DNA from: Flavobacteriaceae bacterium UBA5534
GTDB lineage: Bacteria > Bacteroidota > Bacteroidia > Flavobacteriales > Flavobacteriaceae
Direction of reading: 5' to 3'
Length of the DNA stretch: 18,064 bases
Assembly (NCBI GenBank): GCA_002426015.1
Contig: DINS01000031.1
Span: 142,213-160,276, forward strand
Part shown: positions 7,935-15,465 of the stretch, piece by piece
How the letters are laid out: every line of letters begins with the position of its first letter
Position numbering within the stretch: the stretch's first letter is position 1
Translations under genes and position numbers: made by a program
The notes under the pieces: model-generated
What the model was told of the DNA's origin: nothing
The model's input: the letters and a program-made list of their open reading frames with translations, nothing else
Database searches by the model: none

Positions 7935-9473
7935 ATGAAAAAAGCAATTTTAATACTTATAGGTTTTACAATGTTTAGCATTGTATCCTGTACTGATGAT
8001 TTAGATACAACACCCAAAGTAGAGCTTACTCTAGAGCAATTATTAGCTCAAGACCCTGGAGCTATTGAAGGTATTGTGTCTAGGTTATATGCATCTTTTG
8101 CGCTTTCTGGCCCAAATGGACCAGGTAGTTCAGACATTAGTGATGATGCTGGTGAATCTCCATTTTTAAGAGGGATTATCAACCTACAAGAGTTCACCGC
8201 TGACGGAATGAAAAATCGTTGGGGAGATGATGGTCTCGACCAATTAACAACAACATCCGATTGGGATGGAAACAATAAGTTCTTTAGGTATTTATATAAC
8301 AGAGCTTATTATACAATTCCACAATGTAACAATCTACTTCAAGTACTCAATAATTCAAACTTTCCAAATAGTGAAACCATAAAAGGTGAAACACGATTTT
8401 TAAGGTCTTTGGCTTATTTTTACTTAATTGATGCCTTTGGGAAAGGTGTATTGGCCACTGAAGAGAATCTAGGTCAAACGACTCCATTGCCAGAAGCTTC
8501 AAGATTGCAACTATTTAACTATGTTGAGTCAGAGTTATTGGCCATTGAACCAATAATGCCGCTTACAAGTGACTATGGTAGAGCAAATAAATTTGTAGTT
8601 GACATGCTTTTAGCAAAATTATATATCAATGCTGAAGTATATACTGGCACTGCAAGATATAATGATGCTTTAATTTACGTAAATAAAATCATCAACGAAG
8701 GAGGTTACTCATTAGACCCAAACTTTGTACAAATATTTTCTGGTGATAATAATAATTCACCTGAAATTATATTCCCATTAATAGCTGATGCTACTGCAAG
8801 TCAAAGTTATGGTAATACTACCTATATCGTAAATGGAAGTTTAAGCACTGATACAATGACCATTTCTACTTTTGGTGCTGCTGAAGGATGGCAAGGACAT
8901 AGAGCTACCAAAGCATGGTATGGATTGTTTGGCGATTTAGGCACATCAACTGATGTAAGAGCAAGCCTATTCTGGACGAGTGGACACAATTATGAAATGA
9001 CAAATTACAGAACATGGATAGATGGATATCCTTCTGTAAAGTTTAGAAACTCAAATTTTGCTGGACCGACAACTCCAACATCTTTTTCTGGTACCGATTT
9101 TCCTCTATACAGATTAGCTGATGTATATTTAATGTATGCAGAGTTGGCTGTAAGAGGTGCTTCTGGCGCTACCATGAGCAATGCGGTAACTTATGTCAAT
9201 ATGGTAAGAACAAGATCTAATGCAAGTACAATTAATCAAGCTCAATTAACTTTAGACTTTATCATTGACGAAAGAGCAAGAGAATTAAATTTAGAAGGAC
9301 ATAGAAGAACTGACCTTATTAGATTTGGAAAGTTTACTGGAGGAAGCTATGTATGGCCTTGGAAAGGAAATACAGTTAATGGTACTTCAATTCCTGACAC
9401 TTATAAATTGTTCCCAATACCTGAACAAGCTTTACAAGCTAATTTAAATTTACAACAAAACCCTGGTTACTAA
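7935..9473 (+). CDS. SusD/RagB-family glycan-binding lipoprotein
   Basis: This 512-residue protein starts with a lipoprotein signal (MKKAILILIGFTMFSIVSC) with the acylated cysteine at residue 19 followed by TDD, which suits surface export in Bacteroidota. The N-terminal alpha-helical (TPR-like) part holds ETRFLRSLAYFYLIDAFGKG, a SusD hallmark. The C-terminal part holds YRLADVYLMYAELA, YVNMVRTRSNA and DERARELNLEGHRRTDLIRF, also family hallmarks, and the protein ends with the usual LNLQQNPGY. It forms the ligand-capturing lid on the SusC barrel at the cell surface. Spacing is 10 nt from susC and 16 nt to the SusE-like gene, so the three are co-transcribed. The bound glycan is probably alpha-1,4-glucan, by context. 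Confidence 0.95.
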   Translation: MKKAILILIGFTMFSIVSCTDDLDTTPKVELTLEQLLAQDPGAIEGIVSRLYASFALSGPNGPGSSDISDDAGESPFLRGIINLQEFTADGMKNRWGDDGLDQLTTTSDWDGNNKFFRYLYNRAYYTIPQCNNLLQVLNNSNFPNSETIKGETRFLRSLAYFYLIDAFGKGVLATEENLGQTTPLPEASRLQLFNYVESELLAIEPIMPLTSDYGRANKFVVDMLLAKLYINAEVYTGTARYNDALIYVNKIINEGGYSLDPNFVQIFSGDNNNSPEIIFPLIADATASQSYGNTTYIVNGSLSTDTMTISTFGAAEGWQGHRATKAWYGLFGDLGTSTDVRASLFWTSGHNYEMTNYRTWIDGYPSVKFRNSNFAGPTTPTSFSGTDFPLYRLADVYLMYAELAVRGASGATMSNAVTYVNMVRTRSNASTINQAQLTLDFIIDERARELNLEGHRRTDLIRFGKFTGGSYVWPWKGNTVNGTSIPDTYKLFPIPEQALQANLNLQQNPGY

Positions 9474-9489
9474 TAATCAAAAAATAATA

Positions 9490-10845
9490 ATGATGAAAAA
9501 ATTAAAATTAATACTTCCATTAGTCATAGCTGTATTCTGTTTATCAGCTTGTCAAACCAATGACGATTTAGAATTTGTTGCTAATGAACCTGATAGTTTT
9601 ACATTCAGTACAACTTTTTTAGAAAATTATGTACTTAATGCTTCTTTAGGAAACAATTTAGCCGAGCGTTTTACTTGGGACACAGCCTATTTTGGGGTTC
9701 CAACAAACGTAACTTACAGTTTACAAGCTGCCACAATGGAAGATTTCAGCGACTACGTTGCAACTGAAAATCTTTACAATCTTGGAAACACAACTGGAAA
9801 TGAAATTCCTGTTACAGTTGGTAAAATGATTGCTTTAGCCCATGCTGCAGGCTTGGACAATGACCCAAATACAGAAGCACCAAATACTGGAGTTATATAC
9901 TTTAGACTTTTAGCGGTTGTAGGTAATGAAGGGTTGCCAACCTATTCTAATGTTCAAGGCCTTAATGTTGAGTTACAGGAGCAAGATAATTCAGGAGGTA
10001 GCGGTATCATGCCATCTACTTGGGGAGTTGTAGGTTCTGGTTACAACAACTGGGGAGCTTTTGAAGACGGTGTATTCTATACAACAGGCACAAATGGCGT
10101 TTATGTCGCTTATGTAACCCTTGTTGCTGGTGAAATTAAATTCAGAGAGAATAATGCTTGGGATAACAATTTTGGTGACACTGGAGCTGATGGCACATTA
10201 GATGCTGGTGGAGACAACATTGCTGTAACTGCAGGAACTTATAAAATTACCCTAAATTTAAATGACAACACTTATACAAAAGAGCCTTTTTCTTGGGGAA
10301 TTGTAGGTTCAGGATACAATGATTGGGGAGCAACTCCTGATGCAAAATTCTATTACGACTATACAACCGATACTTTTAAAGTGGGTGTTAAATTAATTGC
10401 TGGTGAAATTAAATTCAGATTAAACAATGCTTGGGATACTAACTTTGGAGACACTGGAGCTGATGGAACATTAGAAAATGGTGGAGACAATATAGTTGTA
10501 ACTGCTGGATATTATAATGTCACATTAGATTTAAACAATAGTGTATATACGCTTGAAGCTGGCGACGTTTTTGGTATTGTTGGCTCTGGATATAATAATT
10601 GGGGAGCAACACCAGATTTTTCACTTACTCAAGTCAATACTGATGTTTGGGTTGGTGATATTGTAACTTTAGTTAATGGTGAAATTAAATTTCGAGTAAA
10701 TAATGCTTGGGACACTAACTATGGTGATACTGGTGCCGATGGAACAATAGAAGCAGGAGGAGACAATATTGCTGTAACTGCTGGTATGTATAGGGTGGTT
10801 TTAGATATTGCTAATGGGACTTATGCCCTAAACAAAGTTCAATAA
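9490..10845 (+). CDS. SusE/SusF-like surface lipoprotein with three tandem starch-binding-type repeats
   Basis: This 451-residue protein has a lipoprotein signal with Cys21 (FCLSAC). Residues about 25-165 form a SusE-type N-terminal domain (ERFTWDTAYFGVPTNVTYSL). Three repeats follow at residues 178-268, 269-360 and 361-451. Each begins [WF]G[VI]VGSGYN[ND]WGA, has a core GEIKFRxNNAWDxN[FY]GDTGADGT, then GGDNIxVTAG. This resembles the surface glycan-binding domains of SusE and SusF. The role would be to hold alpha-glucan at the cell surface near SusCD and the amylase. The start could equally be the second ATG (MMKK); this does not alter the lipobox. A strong terminator follows 16 nt after the stop. 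Binding by each repeat is inferred from family and context. Confidence 0.88.
   Translation: MMKKLKLILPLVIAVFCLSACQTNDDLEFVANEPDSFTFSTTFLENYVLNASLGNNLAERFTWDTAYFGVPTNVTYSLQAATMEDFSDYVATENLYNLGNTTGNEIPVTVGKMIALAHAAGLDNDPNTEAPNTGVIYFRLLAVVGNEGLPTYSNVQGLNVELQEQDNSGGSGIMPSTWGVVGSGYNNWGAFEDGVFYTTGTNGVYVAYVTLVAGEIKFRENNAWDNNFGDTGADGTLDAGGDNIAVTAGTYKITLNLNDNTYTKEPFSWGIVGSGYNDWGATPDAKFYYDYTTDTFKVGVKLIAGEIKFRLNNAWDTNFGDTGADGTLENGGDNIVVTAGYYNVTLDLNNSVYTLEAGDVFGIVGSGYNNWGATPDFSLTQVNTDVWVGDIVTLVNGEIKFRVNNAWDTNYGDTGADGTIEAGGDNIAVTAGMYRVVLDIANGTYALNKVQ
10021..10842 (+). repeat. Three tandem 91-92-codon repeats inside the SusE-like gene
   Basis: Units begin at 10021, 10294 and 10570. At DNA level they are still close: the 23 bases at 10124-10146 are identical to those at 10397-10419, exactly 273 nt (91 codons) apart. 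The third unit has drifted more (starts with Phe instead of Trp). This indicates internal duplication after the gene arose. Confidence 0.85.
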
Positions 10846-10861
10846 GAACATTAAAAAAACC

Positions 10862-10895
10862 AAAAAGGGCTGGCATTAAAATATCAGCCCTTTTT
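10862..10895 (+). terminator. Intrinsic terminator after the SusE-like gene
   Basis: AAAAAGGGCTG (10862-10872) and CAGCCCTTTTT (10885-10895) are perfect 11-bp arms around a 12-nt loop, with a T5 tract at the end of the second arm. It lies 16 nt past the SusE-like stop and 17 nt before the amylase start. It may end or reduce transcription from the susCDE unit before the amylase. The A-run on the other side also allows function in reverse. Confidence 0.85.
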
Positions 10896-10912
10896 GATTA
10901 AAAAATTATGCC

Positions 10913-13777
10913 ATGATAAAAAAAATACAATTATTTATATTCCTTTTTTCAGTAGCAATTTACTCACAACAACAAACCATTACGTATTCGGTTTCTCCAA
11001 CTGTATTTGAAGAAAATGAACCTGTGACCATTACAATTAATGGAAATAGTATAAACGAAGCCACTTGGGGCGTTACAGGTAATGCACTTTATTTATGGTC
11101 GTGGTCGTATGACCTCAATCTGTCAAATCTTGAAGATTGTCCTACAAATGGAACTTGGGAAAATTCAAACGAAGCAAATCTATTAGCCTACAATAGTGAT
11201 ACCGATACATATAGCATCACATTTATACCAACAACATTTTACAACAGAACTAATATTGGAAGACTTGGATTTTTAGTAAAGGCAAAAGATGGTACTGGTA
11301 ATAAAAAATCTCAAGATGTATTAGTCGATGTTGGCTCTTTTAGAGTCACAATGGGCAGTCCTGCTCAAAGCTCAACAACCATATTGACATCTGGCGGTAA
11401 CCTACCTGTTTCAGCAACTAACATTGGTGGCAACGCGACTTACGTCCTTAAGGCCAATGGAACGACAATAAACACACAATCTAATATAGCCTCTTATAGT
11501 TATACACATACTAATATTACTGAAAATCAAAACTACAAACTCGAAGTCACCCTCAATGGCGACACCATTACAAAAGAATTTTCGGTGTTAATAGATCCTG
11601 GATCCAATATTGGTATTATGCCAACAAACTATCAAGATGGTATTACTTATTTAAGTAATACAGAAGCTGTTCTGGTTTTGTACGCAACCGGAAAAGATTT
11701 TGTGTATTTAGCTGGGAGTTTTAACAATTGGCAGCCAACTTCGGCATACGCCATGAAAAAAGATCCAACCCGAAACAACAAATTCTGGATAACTCTAACA
11801 GGATTGACTCCTGGACAAATTGAAACCTATCAATATTGGGTAGTCGATAAAACACCGTTAGTAAATTCACCTGGATTAGTAAAAACAGCCGACCCATATT
11901 CAACCTTGGTATTATCCCCTTATGATGACCCATATATTCCTGCATCTTCCTATCCAAATATGCCTGCATATCCAGCCGGACAGGAAAGAGAAGTCAGTGT
12001 GCTTCAAACAGGACAAACACCATACAATTGGCAAGTAACAAATTTCACAAAACCTAAAAAGGAAGATCTTATTGTTTATAAAGTATTAATTAGAGATTTT
12101 GATGCTGATAGGAACTATCAAGATTTAATTGACAGAATTGATTATTTCAAAAATTTGAATATTAACGCAATTGAATTAATGCCAGTTATGGAGTTTGAAG
12201 GCAACGAAAGTTGGGGCTATAACACAGCATTTCATATGGCTTTAGACAAATTTTACGGTACAGAAAATAAATTAAAAGAATTAATAGATGTGTGCCATCA
12301 AAATGGCATTGCTGTTATTCTAGACGTTGCATTAAATCATGCTTTTGGAAGAAGTCCAATGGTAAGAATGTGGATGAACGACCCTGATAATGATGGCTGG
12401 GGAGACCCAAGTACTGAAAATCCATACTTTAATACTGTGGCAAGACATAGTTATAGTGTGGGTTCAGACTATAACCATTCAAACCCAAGAACAAAAGACT
12501 ATGTAAAGCGTGTCATTAAACATTGGGTTGAAGAATTTAAAATAGACGGATTCCGTTGGGATCTAACTAAAGGGTTTACTCAAAATTGTACTGCTAATGA
12601 TGAAGGCTGTACAAACTCCTATCAAGCAGATAGAGTTGCTATTTTAAAAGAGTATGCTGATTATTCTTGGTCATTAGACCCAAATCATTATGTTATTTTT
12701 GAGCATTTGGGTAGTGAAAATGAAGAAAAAGAATGGGCAAATTATCGTTATGGTGAAGGAAAAGGTGTGATGATGTGGGGAAAAATGACCGATCCTTACA
12801 ACCAATTGACTATGGGTTACAACTCAAACAATAATATCAATGGCATTGGCCACAAATCTCGCCCTTCATTTTTAGGCGCTCGAGTAATCGGTTATCCAGA
12901 GAGTCATGATGAAGAACGTTTAATGTACAAAAACCTTCAATTTGGCAATACTAGTAATCCATCACATAACGTTAGGAATTTAAATACGGCATTATCAAGA
13001 ATGTCTGCATTAGGTGCAATGAGTTTAACAATTCCTGGACCTAAAATGATTTGGCATTTTGGAGAACTGGGTATGCAAAATTCAATTTTTACTTGTAACA
13101 ATGGAACGGTCAATGAACCAGGCGGAACCGATGGTGACTGTAAATTAGATACAAAACCGCAACCTCAATGGACGCAAAATTGGCTTGGTGATGCCAATCG
13201 AAATAAAATATACAACGATTGGGCTAGGCTCATCGACCTTAAGGTCAATGAACCCGTTTTTGAAGGTGATTATACTTTAAATTCTGGCAGTTTAACCCCT
13301 TCCCTTTATATTTTTGATGATGCGTTACCAACAACCCAATTAAAAAACGTGGTCATCCTTGCAAACTTTGATGTAAATTCTCAAAACATAATTCCTAATT
13401 TCCCTTATACAGGGACTTGGTATGATTTAATGGACAACTCCACTGTTAATGTGACCAATACAACCAACCCAATTAATATCGCCGCAGGTCAGTTTAGGAT
13501 TTTTGGAAATAAAGCGGCCACTTTAGGCGTAGAGGATGAAAATTCTGTTTCTTCTTTAAAGATATATCCTAACCCAGCCAATGACTCATTTAGCATTAAC
13601 ACATCTGTTTCACAACTAGATATTTATGATTTAACAGGTAAGCTGGTAAAATCTTTTAAAGGTGATTACATCGAAAATACTTCTTTTGATGTTTCAGACC
13701 TGACCCAAAGCATCTATTTAGTGAAGATTGAAAATAATGAAGGCCATACTTTAACCTCAAAATTGATAAAACTTTAA
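10913..13777 (+). CDS. Secreted multidomain GH13 alpha-amylase with T9SS sorting domain
   Basis: This 954-residue protein has a signal peptide (about 1-18, MIKKIQLFIFLFSVAIYS). Two beta-type domains (about 20-150 and 160-230) precede a CBM48-like module (about 250-345; VYLAGSFNNWQP). The GH13 barrel (about 380-760) shows region I DVALNH (471-476), region II GFRWD with Arg548 and nucleophile Asp550, region III with acid/base Glu597 (VIFEHLGSE), and region IV ESHDEERL with His665 and Asp666. A C-terminal beta domain (about 775-870) and a type A T9SS sorting tail (884-954; IYPNPANDSF to TSKLIKL) complete it. All three catalytic acids are present. It would cleave alpha-1,4-glucan outside the cell or on its surface to feed SusCD. 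It sits 67 nt after the SusE-like gene, across a terminator. The precise specificity and GH13 subfamily are not settled. Confidence 0.93.
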   Translation: MIKKIQLFIFLFSVAIYSQQQTITYSVSPTVFEENEPVTITINGNSINEATWGVTGNALYLWSWSYDLNLSNLEDCPTNGTWENSNEANLLAYNSDTDTYSITFIPTTFYNRTNIGRLGFLVKAKDGTGNKKSQDVLVDVGSFRVTMGSPAQSSTTILTSGGNLPVSATNIGGNATYVLKANGTTINTQSNIASYSYTHTNITENQNYKLEVTLNGDTITKEFSVLIDPGSNIGIMPTNYQDGITYLSNTEAVLVLYATGKDFVYLAGSFNNWQPTSAYAMKKDPTRNNKFWITLTGLTPGQIETYQYWVVDKTPLVNSPGLVKTADPYSTLVLSPYDDPYIPASSYPNMPAYPAGQEREVSVLQTGQTPYNWQVTNFTKPKKEDLIVYKVLIRDFDADRNYQDLIDRIDYFKNLNINAIELMPVMEFEGNESWGYNTAFHMALDKFYGTENKLKELIDVCHQNGIAVILDVALNHAFGRSPMVRMWMNDPDNDGWGDPSTENPYFNTVARHSYSVGSDYNHSNPRTKDYVKRVIKHWVEEFKIDGFRWDLTKGFTQNCTANDEGCTNSYQADRVAILKEYADYSWSLDPNHYVIFEHLGSENEEKEWANYRYGEGKGVMMWGKMTDPYNQLTMGYNSNNNINGIGHKSRPSFLGARVIGYPESHDEERLMYKNLQFGNTSNPSHNVRNLNTALSRMSALGAMSLTIPGPKMIWHFGELGMQNSIFTCNNGTVNEPGGTDGDCKLDTKPQPQWTQNWLGDANRNKIYNDWARLIDLKVNEPVFEGDYTLNSGSLTPSLYIFDDALPTTQLKNVVILANFDVNSQNIIPNFPYTGTWYDLMDNSTVNVTNTTNPINIAAGQFRIFGNKAATLGVEDENSVSSLKIYPNPANDSFSINTSVSQLDIYDLTGKLVKSFKGDYIENTSFDVSDLTQSIYLVKIENNEGHTLTSKLIKL

Positions 13778-13793
13778 AACTAGCTAAATGGTT

Positions 13794-13824
13794 AAAGCCT
13801 TTCTTTATAATAGAAAGGCTTTTT
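13794..13824 (+). terminator. Intrinsic terminator after the amylase gene
   Basis: AAAGCCTTTCT (13794-13804) and AGAAAGGCTTT (13812-13822) form a perfect 11-bp stem with a 7-nt loop and a T5 tract, 16 nt after the amylase stop codon. It closes the alpha-glucan locus. Confidence 0.88.
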
Positions 13825-13851
13825 CTTTAGATAAAACAATTTTAAGTATAA

Positions 13852-13881
13852 AAAAAGCTTCTCAAAGTTGAGAAGCTTTTT
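13852..13881 (-). terminator. Hairpin terminator, probably belonging to the tRNA-Leu on the minus strand
   Basis: AAAAAGCTTCTC (13852-13863) and GAGAAGCTTTTT (13870-13881) are perfect 12-bp arms; the loop bases AA/TT could extend pairing. Read on the minus strand it begins 7 nt after the tRNA discriminator base and ends in a T6 tract (13856-13851), so it fits the native terminator of the tRNA gene. It can also act on the plus strand, behind the amylase terminator. Confidence 0.75.
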
Positions 13882-13888
13882 GCTTAAG

Positions 13889-13946
13889 TACAGGCGGGGA
13901 GACTCGAACTCCCACACCTCGCGGCACTAGATCCTAAGTCTAGCGT
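13889..13946 (-). pseudogene. Truncated tRNA-Leu(UAG): 3' fragment, attachment-site remnant
   Basis: On the minus strand the sequence gives an anticodon stem CTAGA/TCTAG (13939-13943 and 13927-13931), a loop CTTAGGA with anticodon TAG (13936-13934), a long class II variable arm (TGCCGCGAGGTGT, 13926-13914), a T-arm GGGAG-TTCGAGT-CTCCC (13913-13897), acceptor 3' strand CGCCTGT (13896-13890) and discriminator A (13889). The long variable arm and TAG anticodon identify tRNA-Leu. Upstream of the anticodon stem there is no D-arm, no GG of the D-loop and no ACAGGCG acceptor 5' strand. The gene is therefore cut at about 13944-13946, next to an integrase. CCA is not encoded. This is best read as the displaced chromosomal 3' end after element integration. 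Confidence 0.85.
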
Positions 13947-14181
13947 ACATTTGCCCAAACAACACCAAAGTCATTCATTTTCAATTGATTATAAAAAACA
14001 TCATTTTCTTTGATATCATCTAATATCAATTGATTTCAGCATTTGTTGTACCTATGTTGTACCTAAAAAGCCCAATAAATTCGTACCTTTATCGAAAGTG
14101 TACAACAAAAAATGAGCTCAAAATACAATGTTGTACCTATGTTGTACCTGATTTGACTTTCGTACTCAAAACAGGTCAATT
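13947..14181. other. Non-coding junction between the tRNA fragment and the integrase
   Basis: No credible reading frame lies in this stretch. It contains two copies of TCAATTGATT (13981-13990 and 14026-14035), the palindrome TGATATCA near 14011, and the GTACCT repeat cluster described separately. Together with the truncated tRNA it looks like an attachment region plus the integrase promoter area. No clear promoter consensus was recognised. Confidence 0.55.
14044..14149 (+). repeat. GTACCT repeats: two 21-bp direct repeats, candidate integrase arm sites
   Basis: A 21-bp sequence occurs identically at 14044-14064 and 14129-14149, 85 nt apart. Each is itself a tandem pair of the 11-mer TGTTGTACCTA, the last base missing. 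GTACCT therefore occurs at 14048, 14059, 14133 and 14144, and once more alone at 14083. An inverted partial copy, GTACAACA, is at 14100-14107. Paired direct repeats between an att core and a tyrosine integrase gene with an N-terminal arm-binding domain suggest arm-type binding sites; this role is inferred. Confidence 0.6.
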
Positions 14182-15396
14182 ATGTCATCAAATGCAAAAA
14201 TAGTACTACGCAAAAAACCTAACAGTAAAGGTCTATATCCACTAGCTATTCGTATCACAAAAAATCGTCGCTCAACATATCAATATGTCGGTCATTATAT
14301 CGACTTAGAGGATTGGGACGAAAAAAACATTCGAGTAAAAAAATCAAATCAAAACGCGGACAGTTTAAACAAGTTGTTGTCACAAGAACTTTCTGATGCC
14401 AATAAAGCACTTATTGATTTGCAATCAGAACACAAAGATGCTTCTGCAAACCAAATCAAAAAAGAGCTATACGCATTGGGTAATACTTCTACCTTTTTTG
14501 AACTTGCCCAAGAGCATCTCGATGAATTGAAAGTTGCTGAAAAATTAAACCGCCTATCAACAGATAGTGCTTTGGTAAGTTATATCTTAAAATTCAATAA
14601 ATCCAAACAACTTTCCTTTCAGGAAATCGACGAGCGTTTCCTGAAGAAATTGATGATATATCTAAAAGTTGAACATTCTCTAGCTGAAACGTCAATAATG
14701 AATATACTGGTATTTATCCGCTTATTGTTCAATAGGGCAATAAAGCTTAAAATTGTTAGTAGGGAATTGTACCCTTTTGGCGGTGATAAGATTAAAATTA
14801 AGTTTCCAGAAACAAATAAAATTGGGTTGAATATTATTGAAGTAAGAGCTATAGAGGCTCTTGATAATTTAACGTTAGCCGAAATGCACACAAGAAACGT
14901 TTGGCTTTTCAGCTTCAATTTTGCAGGAATGCGAGTTACTGATGTGCTATGGATAAAGTGGTCAGACATATATGACGACAGATTGCATTATAGAATGAAC
15001 AAAAACTCAAAGTTACTATCCTTGAAAATTCCCGATAAAGTTTTAAAGATTTTGGATTATTACAGAGATGATAAGAGATATGCAACGGATTTTGTCTTCC
15101 CAGAATTAAAAAAAGCGAATCTTGATGATGCAAAAGACATCTATAACAAAAGAAAGACAGCCACCAAAAAATTCAATGACAACCTAAAATCCATTGCGAA
15201 AAAGGCAAAAATAGATAAGAAGGTTACTATGCACATTGCAAGGCATACTTTTGGTAATATCGCTGGTGATTCTATACATCCATTGATGCTTCAAAAACTA
15301 TACCGTCACAGTGATTTAAAGACAACTCTTAATTATCAAGCTAATTTTATTCATAAAGAAGCTGATGATGCTTTGGACAGCGTTGTGAATTTTTAA
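14182..15396 (+). CDS. Tyrosine site-specific integrase
   Basis: This 404-residue recombinase has an N-terminal arm-DNA-binding domain (about 1-85; IVLRKKPNSKGLYPLAIRIT, GHYIDLEDWDEKN), a SAM-like core-binding domain (about 100-205) and a catalytic domain (about 215-404). The catalytic set is complete: Arg251 (FAGMRVTDV), His351 and Arg354 (HIARH), His376 (YRHSDLKTT) and nucleophile Tyr385 (LNYQ). A lysine in the strand around NKNSKLLSLK is a candidate for the catalytic Lys. It resembles integrases of Bacteroidota islands and conjugative elements. It lies 235 nt from a tRNA-Leu remnant and reads away from it, with paired repeats in between, so it is probably the enzyme that inserted this element. 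It converges on the P-type ATPase gene. No damage to the gene is seen. Confidence 0.93.
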   Translation: MSSNAKIVLRKKPNSKGLYPLAIRITKNRRSTYQYVGHYIDLEDWDEKNIRVKKSNQNADSLNKLLSQELSDANKALIDLQSEHKDASANQIKKELYALGNTSTFFELAQEHLDELKVAEKLNRLSTDSALVSYILKFNKSKQLSFQEIDERFLKKLMIYLKVEHSLAETSIMNILVFIRLLFNRAIKLKIVSRELYPFGGDKIKIKFPETNKIGLNIIEVRAIEALDNLTLAEMHTRNVWLFSFNFAGMRVTDVLWIKWSDIYDDRLHYRMNKNSKLLSLKIPDKVLKILDYYRDDKRYATDFVFPELKKANLDDAKDIYNKRKTATKKFNDNLKSIAKKAKIDKKVTMHIARHTFGNIAGDSIHPLMLQKLYRHSDLKTTLNYQANFIHKEADDALDSVVNF

Positions 15397-15465
15397 GAAT
15401 TCAATTTTTTTGAAAGAGTTATTAAATTGATTTTAGTAAATACTACAGCAGAATTAGGTTGCGGC

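Noticed and set aside
10908..10916. Mini-frame ATGCCATGA overlapping the amylase start codon
   Set aside because: Two codons and a stop can arise by chance in this AT-rich sequence; nothing else supports a leader peptide.
14619..14969. Open frame of about 116 codons on the minus strand inside the integrase gene
   Set aside because: It lies opposite the conserved integrase catalytic domain and has no recognisable protein features.
15400..15414. Short hairpin TTCAA-T5-TTGAA after the integrase gene
   Set aside because: Only 5 bp of AT-rich stem with no clear T-tract outside the loop; too weak to call a terminator.
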